Below are positions 4,969 to 8,551 of a stretch of DNA of 8,551 nt, one piece after another. The stretch's first letter is position 1. Every line of letters starts with the position of its first letter. Location of the stretch: the NCBI GenBank assembly GCA_007122565.1, contig SKTJ01000132.1:1-8551 (forward strand), in the 5' to 3' direction. The stretch comes from Syntrophomonadaceae bacterium. GTDB taxonomy: Bacteria; Bacillota; Dethiobacteria; DTU022; UBA8154. The notes below the pieces were generated by a model. That model saw only the letters and a list, made by a program, of their open reading frames with translations, had not been told where the DNA came from and ran no database searches. A program made the translations under genes and the position numbers.

Positions 4969-6261
4969 TTGTTTGTGGACCAGGTAAAGGTTTTTGTTAA
5001 AGGTGGCAGGGGAGGGGACGGTGTTGTCTCCTTCCGCCGGGAGAAGTACATCCCCCATGGTGGCCCAGACGGTGGTAGCGGGGGCGATGGGGGCGATGTA
5101 ATCTTTATTGCCAACATGCGCAAGAGTACTCTGGTGGATTTAAGCTACAGGCCGCACCTCCATGCCCCGGCGGGAAAGCACGGAGAGGGGAAAAATAAGC
5201 ACGGAAAAAGCGCTCCCTCTCTTACGCTCGAAGTTCCAACCGGTACGATGATTAAAGATGAAGAAGGTATGATTCTGGCTGATCTGATCAAGCAGGGTCA
5301 GAGAGCAGTGGTAGCCCGTGGCGGCAAAGGAGGCCGGGGCAATATCACTTTTGCCACTGCACGTCGCCGTGCACCCTCTTTTGCAGAAAAGGGGGAAGAT
5401 GGGGAGGCGCGCACGCTTATCCTGGAACTGAAATTGCTGGCAGATGTGGGCCTGGTTGGCTTTCCAAATGCTGGCAAATCGACCCTTCTTTCCAGTATTT
5501 CTGCAGCTAAACCCAAAATAGCTGATTACCCTTTTACCACACTTATTCCTCAACTGGGTATGGTTAGCTTGGATCGGGAACGCTCCTTTGTCATGGCTGA
5601 CTTACCGGGAATTGTGGAGGGCGCTCATCGTGGCGTGGGACTGGGTCACCAGTTTTTAAAACATATTGAACGAACAATGGTGCTTATTTATGTGATTGAT
5701 ATGGCCGGGACAGAGGAACGGGATCCCTTTGCCGATTATACCAAACTGCGGGAAGAACTTACCCGTTTCCAGCCTGAGCTGTTGAAACGGCCGGCGGTTA
5801 TTGCTGCTAACAAACTTGATATCCCTACGGCTGAAGCAAACCTTACTGCTTTTAATGCTAAATTACAAGGAGAGGCAGAGGTCTTTCCCCTTTCTGCAGT
5901 GACGGGTGAGGGAGTAAGACCTTTATTGGAAGCCGTATACCATCACTGGCAGGAGCAAATTCCTCCACCTGACGACGAGGAAGGTGATGAGGTTTTTTAC
6001 CTGCCACCCCTTCCCCGGCGTGAGCTATCCGTGCGGCAGGAGCAGGGAATTTATATAGTGGAGGGTGATGATGCGGAAAGGGTGGTCCGCCGTGCGGATC
6101 TGCATGGCGTGGAGGGCCGGCGTTACTTTAAAAAAATGCTGGACGAACTGGGTGTGGAAAAGGCTCTTAAAAAAGCAGGAATCAGTGAAGGGGATACTGT
6201 GCGCATCAGCGATATGGAATTTATATTTTACCAGGATTCAGAAGTCAGCAGTGAGGATTAA
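4969..6261 (+). CDS. obg: Obg/CgtA GTPase, large-subunit assembly
   Basis: A 430-residue essential GTPase that binds the 50S subunit in late assembly and is linked in Firmicutes to stress and sporulation signalling. The glycine-rich Obg fold covers about 1-157 (KGGRGGDGVVSFRREKY, GGPDGGSGGDGGD). The G domain (158-330) has G1 GFPNAGKS (164-171), switch I DYPFTTLIPQLG (186-197), G3 DLPG (211-214), G4 NKLD (281-284) and G5 SA near 309. The Obg C-terminal domain found in Firmicutes spans about 345-420, and a short acidic tail ends SEVSSED. The start is TTG at 4969, giving MFVDQVKV as in other Obg proteins. It is preceded by GGTGATCC (4958-4965), fully complementary to GGATCACC near the 16S 3' end. 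nadD follows after 35 bp. Confidence 0.97.
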   Translation: MFVDQVKVFVKGGRGGDGVVSFRREKYIPHGGPDGGSGGDGGDVIFIANMRKSTLVDLSYRPHLHAPAGKHGEGKNKHGKSAPSLTLEVPTGTMIKDEEGMILADLIKQGQRAVVARGGKGGRGNITFATARRRAPSFAEKGEDGEARTLILELKLLADVGLVGFPNAGKSTLLSSISAAKPKIADYPFTTLIPQLGMVSLDRERSFVMADLPGIVEGAHRGVGLGHQFLKHIERTMVLIYVIDMAGTEERDPFADYTKLREELTRFQPELLKRPAVIAANKLDIPTAEANLTAFNAKLQGEAEVFPLSAVTGEGVRPLLEAVYHHWQEQIPPPDDEEGDEVFYLPPLPRRELSVRQEQGIYIVEGDDAERVVRRADLHGVEGRRYFKKMLDELGVEKALKKAGISEGDTVRISDMEFIFYQDSEVSSED

Positions 6262-6296
6262 GGATGAGAAAAACTCAAGAAACAAAGAGGTAAAAG

Positions 6297-6953
6297 ATGA
6301 TGAGCTTCTTATTACCCAAGCCCAGCAGCACACAACTCAGGCTGGGAATCATGGGGGGCACTTTTGATCCTATTCATATGGGGCATCTTGTTACTGCTGA
6401 GGAAGCATGTCAGCAGTTTAATTTAAATAATGTTATTTTTATGCCGTCGGGAGAACCGCCCCACAAGGACAAGCGTGACGTCACGGCGGCAGAACATCGC
6501 TATCTTATGACCATGTTGGCTGTAGTAGCCAACCCCTATTTTACTCTTTCACGCATGGAGATCGATAGCGGAGTAACATCTTATACTGTAGACACGGTGC
6601 GGCGCTTTTGTGATTTGTATGGTGGTAATTTAAAACTCTTTTTTATCACCGGCGCCGATGCCATTCTTGATATCACAACCTGGAAAGATTACAAAGAGCT
6701 TTTAGAGAGTTGCTCTTTTATAGCCACCTCTCGCCCGGGATATTCCCTGCAAAAGTTGCGGGAAGTACTCGGTTCTGCTTTTACTGTGGTTATGCGCCAT
6801 ATCCACCTGCTGGAAGTGCCGGCCATGGCAATTTCCTCCACGGAAATACGCCGACGCGTGGCAGCAGGAAAAACGATCCGTTATCTAACGCCCAGGCCGG
6901 TGGAACAGTATATTTATAAAAATAAGCTTTACAAACCGCTCTCCCTTGACTAA
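6297..6953 (+). CDS. nadD: Nicotinate-nucleotide adenylyltransferase
   Basis: A 218-residue cytoplasmic enzyme that joins NaMN and ATP into NaAD, a late step of NAD synthesis. The nucleotidyltransferase signature GGTFDPIHMGHL occupies 20-31, with the ATP-contacting HMGH in place. PPHK is at 54-57, GAD at 119-121 with TW shortly after (128-129), and ISSTEIR at 179-185 is the second ATP-binding motif. The protein carries about 14 residues (MMSFLLPKPSSTQL) ahead of the usual 'LGIMGGTFDP' start, a little longer than Bacillus NadD. The SD AAAGAGG (6284-6290) stands 6 nt before ATG 6297 and 9 nt before an adjacent ATG at 6300, so either may be used. Probably cotranscribed with obg. yhbY, often found in this neighbourhood, is not in the gap. 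Confidence 0.96.
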   Translation: MMSFLLPKPSSTQLRLGIMGGTFDPIHMGHLVTAEEACQQFNLNNVIFMPSGEPPHKDKRDVTAAEHRYLMTMLAVVANPYFTLSRMEIDSGVTSYTVDTVRRFCDLYGGNLKLFFITGADAILDITTWKDYKELLESCSFIATSRPGYSLQKLREVLGSAFTVVMRHIHLLEVPAMAISSTEIRRRVAAGKTIRYLTPRPVEQYIYKNKLYKPLSLD

Positions 6954-7208
6954 CCCTTTTTATGGTGGTAATATGTTGAAAATAGATAAATAAACGCCAG
7001 GTTTTACCTGCACAAAACTGTGTTGCAACAAATATTGAGCCGATGTGGTACGGGATTTGTTTTTGGGTCCTTTCCAAAAGGTTACCCGCTTTTTCTCTCC
7101 ATGTTACCCGCCGGCATTATTTCCAGGAGGTGAGTTTTCGTATAAACCAGTTTTTTGTGTCGCATAATATACGGGGATAGTTCCGTAATGCCGGGAAGCG
7201 AGGTGACA
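6954..7208. other. nadD-RRM intergenic region
   Basis: About 255 bases with no convincing gene. It holds the bulged terminator (7065-7094), a full-strength SD-like CAGGAGGTGAG (7124-7134) with no ATG, GTG or TTG at proper distance, a CATAAT -10-like hexamer (7163-7168) without a good -35, and a small ACGG/CCGT hairpin (7171-7186) before the RRM gene. A 45-codon frame at 7043-7180 lacks a ribosome site. Confidence 0.45.
7065..7094 (+). terminator. Probable rho-independent terminator after nadD
   Basis: GGGTCCTTT (7065-7073) pairs with AAAGG (7077-7081) and, past a two-base TT bulge, ACCC (7084-7087), giving nine pairs around a three-base loop. GC and a TTTTTCTCTC tract follow from 7090. An alternative fold pairs TTTTGG (7061-7066) with CCAAAA (7074-7079). 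It sits about 110 bases after the nadD stop. The bulge and interrupted T-run make it weaker than the other two terminators. Confidence 0.5.
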
Positions 7209-7211
7209 ATG

Positions 7212-7457
7212 ATGAAAACGCTTTATGTGGGGAACATTTCCTGGGGAACAACGGAAGACGATCTGCGCAACACCTTTGCCAGTCATGCGGAAGTGTTGGG
7301 ATGTCGCATTATAACGGAGAGAGCGACCGGCCGATCCCGGGGATATGGGTTTGTTGAAGTTAATGACGAGGAAATGGAAAAAGTAATTGAGGCCATGAAC
7401 GGGGCAGAAATAGATGGACGCAGACTGGTGGTAAACGAAGCCAAGCCGCGTGAATAA
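7212..7457 (+). CDS. Single-RRM RNA-binding protein
   Basis: An 81-residue protein that is almost entirely one RNA recognition motif. RNP2 is LYVGNI (4-9) and RNP1 is RGYGFVEV (43-50), with the conserved aromatics Tyr5 and Phe47 that stack on RNA bases. The fold elements TTEDDLRNTF, EVLGCRIITERATGRSRG, AMNGAEIDGRRLVVNEA are in order. Related small RRM proteins occur in cyanobacteria (cold-induced Rbp proteins) and scattered Clostridia; targets are generally unknown. The SD GAGGTGA (7200-7206) is 8 nt from ATG 7212 and 5 nt from an adjacent ATG 7209. I prefer 7212 because MKTLYVGN is the typical start. A TTG at 7155 would add 19 unconserved residues. It has its own terminator and divides nadD from yqeK, so it probably forms an independent unit. 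Confidence 0.92.
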   Translation: MKTLYVGNISWGTTEDDLRNTFASHAEVLGCRIITERATGRSRGYGFVEVNDEEMEKVIEAMNGAEIDGRRLVVNEAKPRE

Positions 7458-7458
7458 C

Positions 7459-7489
7459 AAAAAAGGCAACTGAAAAGTTGCCTTTTTTT
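7459..7489 (+). terminator. Rho-independent terminator of the RRM gene
   Basis: AAAAAAGGCAACT (7459-7471) pairs perfectly with AGTTGCCTTTTTT (7476-7488) around a GAAA tetraloop, with seven T residues in the tail and more T after one G. It starts two bases after the stop codon. The A-run on the 5' arm would also make it work on the other strand. Confidence 0.95.
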
Positions 7490-7508
7490 GTTTTTTAACC
7501 CATATTAG

Positions 7509-7528
7509 CAGGAATGTCACATTTCCTG
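7509..7528. promoter_or_regulatory. 20-bp interrupted dyad upstream of yqeK
   Basis: CAGGAA (7509-7514) and TTCCTG (7523-7528) are perfect inverted half-sites around TGTCACAT, which itself has TGT/ACA. The element lies between possible -35 TTAGCA (7505-7510) and -10 TCAAAT (7529-7534), spacing 18. A second weak promoter reading (GTCACA 7516-7521, TATTAT 7539-7544, spacing 17) would start only about 10 bases before yqeK. The spacing fits a dimeric repressor site; no known operator was recognised. Confidence 0.3.
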
Positions 7529-7553
7529 TCAAATAGTTTATTATGGTGAACTT

Positions 7554-8159
7554 ATGAACAGGGAGACAGTGCGTGAGTTGTTGCAGGTGAAGGGTAGCGA
7601 AAAGCTTTATTGGCACTCCCGCAGAGTGGAAGACACCGCTTTTCTGTTGGCAGAAAAATATGGTGTTGACCAGGAAAAAGCCGCCCTGGCTGGGTTAACG
7701 CATGATTATGGCAAACTGTATGGGCAGGAAGAACTCATCAGGTTGGTGCAAAATAACGGCATCAATATTGATCCTATTATGCTGCGGGAACCGGCCTTGC
7801 TCCATGCTCCAGTAGGAGCTTGGTTGCTGGAGCATGAGTTGGCTTTACAGGATCAGGAAATTCTGGAGGCTGTACGCCGGCATACTACAGGTGCCGAAGA
7901 GATGGGTATGCTCTCCCGCATTGTTTATCTGGCTGATTTTATTGAGCCGGGCCGTTGTTTTAGCGGGGTACAAGAAGTCAGGGATTTAGCCGTGGAGCAT
8001 GGTCAACTGGAGCGGGCGTTACTGGTTGCCGTTGAGATAACAATCTGCAATGTCCTGCAGAAAGGCAAACTCCTACACGATGCTTCTATCGCATTGCGCA
8101 ACAATATGGTCTTACTCCTGAGGGAAAAAGAGTTGGAGGACAAATATGGAGAGAGATAG
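7554..8159 (+). CDS. yqeK: YqeK-family HD-domain diadenosine tetraphosphate hydrolase
   Basis: A 201-residue HD-superfamily metalloenzyme. The family symmetrically hydrolyses Ap4A to two ADP and is the Gram-positive counterpart of ApaH. The HD ligands are all visible: His21 in YWHSRRV, His50-Asp51 in THDYGK, His84 in LLHAPVGA, His110 in RRHTTG and Asp128 in YLADFIEPGR. The length is normal. The start ATG 7554 is conventional (MNRETVREL) but its ribosome site is poor (GGTGAA, 7545-7550). In Bacillus it directly follows nadD; here an RRM gene and two terminators intervene, so it needs its own promoter. Its last 14 bases overlap the next gene, whose SD lies inside the yqeK coding region, indicating translational coupling. 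Confidence 0.95.
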   Translation: MNRETVRELLQVKGSEKLYWHSRRVEDTAFLLAEKYGVDQEKAALAGLTHDYGKLYGQEELIRLVQNNGINIDPIMLREPALLHAPVGAWLLEHELALQDQEILEAVRRHTTGAEEMGMLSRIVYLADFIEPGRCFSGVQEVRDLAVEHGQLERALLVAVEITICNVLQKGKLLHDASIALRNNMVLLLREKELEDKYGER

Positions 8160-8551
8160 CCTGCTAAGGCGGAGTACAGTGGCAAGAAGGCGTAGGTTGC
8201 CGCTCAAACGACTATATTTCTTTGCCATCTTTTTGCTCTTCATTGTTATTTTATTAATCGGTTTTCGCTTCAGCGGTGCTTATAATGATTTGCAAAACAG
8301 GGCGGAATGGGCCCTGTCACTAAGTGATACCCCCTCGCAAGAGACAGGAATAAACTATCTTCTTTATGGCTTATATGAGGAAGATGAAGAATTGTACCTG
8401 GAGGATATATTTTTTTTGAACTATCCTCCAGAGACGGAATCTCCCCATATTATTTACATTCCGGGAGAGATACTGTTAAATCTTGATAATGAAGGTATTG
8501 CCACTTTCGTTTTCCCTTCCCATTTTCATGGTGAAGGGGGTGCTAAGCTCC
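8146..8551 (+). CDS. LytR-CpsA-Psr (LCP)-like membrane-anchored protein, 3' end missing
   Basis: The first 135 codons of a gene cut by the window edge. ATG 8146 lies 6 nt after a perfect GGAGG (8135-8139) inside yqeK. The N-terminus is strongly basic (RRR, KR), followed by one membrane segment at about 23-40 (LYFFAIFLLFIVILLIGF), giving a type II protein with an external domain. From residue 69, NYLLYGLYEED, EDIFFLNYPPET and SPHIIYIPGEILLNLDNEG follow the order of LCP cores (NILLLGxD, xDTIMLxxxNPxT, xSIPRDTxVxxxG). LCP enzymes attach teichoic acids or other glycopolymers to peptidoglycan. Here the arginines of RxDT and SIPRDT are replaced (LxED, IPGE), so activity is uncertain. An LCP gene between yqeK and rsfS is common in related Clostridia, which supports the call. 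Confidence 0.65.
   Translation, partial: MERDSLLRRSTVARRRRLPLKRLYFFAIFLLFIVILLIGFRFSGAYNDLQNRAEWALSLSDTPSQETGINYLLYGLYEEDEELYLEDIFFLNYPPETESPHIIYIPGEILLNLDNEGIATFVFPSHFHGEGGAKL

Noticed and set aside
5140..5553. 137-codon open frame on the minus strand inside obg
   Set aside because: The plus-strand reading encodes the conserved Obg and G-domain motifs; the antisense product has no family features.
7043..7180. 45-codon ORF between nadD and the RRM gene
   Set aside because: It has no SD and runs straight through the predicted terminator hairpin; the residue composition is not protein-like.
7155..7208. Upstream TTG start for the RRM protein
   Set aside because: There is no ribosome site at suitable distance, and the extra residues precede a standard RRM N-terminus with its own SD.
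1..8551. CRISPR array, tRNA, rRNA, IS element or prophage
   Set aside because: No regularly spaced repeats, no tRNA-like cloverleaf or CCA end, and no transposase, integrase or phage structural coding was seen on either strand.

Overview
The window looks like the chromosome of a Gram-positive endospore-former-type anaerobe of the Clostridia (Desulfotomaculum/Pelotomaculum/Thermacetogenium-like Firmicutes). The grounds are gene order, purine-rich Shine-Dalgarno (SD) sites matching AAGGAGGTGATCC, frequent TTG starts, an L27 with the Firmicutes-type cleavable leader, and sigma-A promoters of Bacillus/Clostridium type. The taxon is inferred, not proven. No rRNA, tRNA, CRISPR array, IS element or phage gene was seen. 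This is mostly conserved core genome with some lineage-specific insertions.

Region 1-1195: an AT-rich left edge carries a probable truncated minus-strand gene start (1-48). Next is a minus-strand HAD-family hydrolase (191-895) with a clear sigma-A promoter overlapped by a small palindrome. The 300-base divergent intergenic region holds that promoter, a weak plus-strand -10, short tandem repeats and a possible 41-codon small ORF.

Region 1199-3640: a large two-part protein with a sugar-1-phosphate nucleotidylyltransferase plus left-handed beta-helix in front of a phosphomannomutase-like half. All four recognisable catalytic or substrate loops of the mutase half are altered, so the usual 'guanylyltransferase/phosphomannomutase' name is probably only half right.

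Region 3643-4864: a self-contained ribosomal operon. It has a strong promoter (TTGACA, 17 bp, TGC-TAAGAT), a structured leader resembling the L21 leader RNA, rplU (L21), prp (the cysteine protease that trims L27), rpmA (L27 with its leader peptide) and a strong rho-independent terminator. A hairpin lies between the best SD and the rpmA start codon.

Region 4969-7094: obg (ribosome-assembly GTPase) and nadD (NaMN adenylyltransferase), 35 bp apart, ending in a probable bulged-stem terminator. Region 7212-7489: a single-RRM RNA-binding protein with its own perfect terminator, inserted between nadD and yqeK, which are direct neighbours in Bacillus. Region 7509-8551: a dyad element, yqeK (HD-domain Ap4A hydrolase), and an overlapping membrane-anchored LytR-CpsA-Psr-like gene that runs off the window. 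rsfS would be expected next.

Together the right two-thirds is a ribosome biogenesis, NAD and cell-envelope locus. I found no clearly new system. The best leads are the degenerate mutase half, the rpmA SD-hairpin arrangement, the divergent LCP-like protein, and the RRM insertion.
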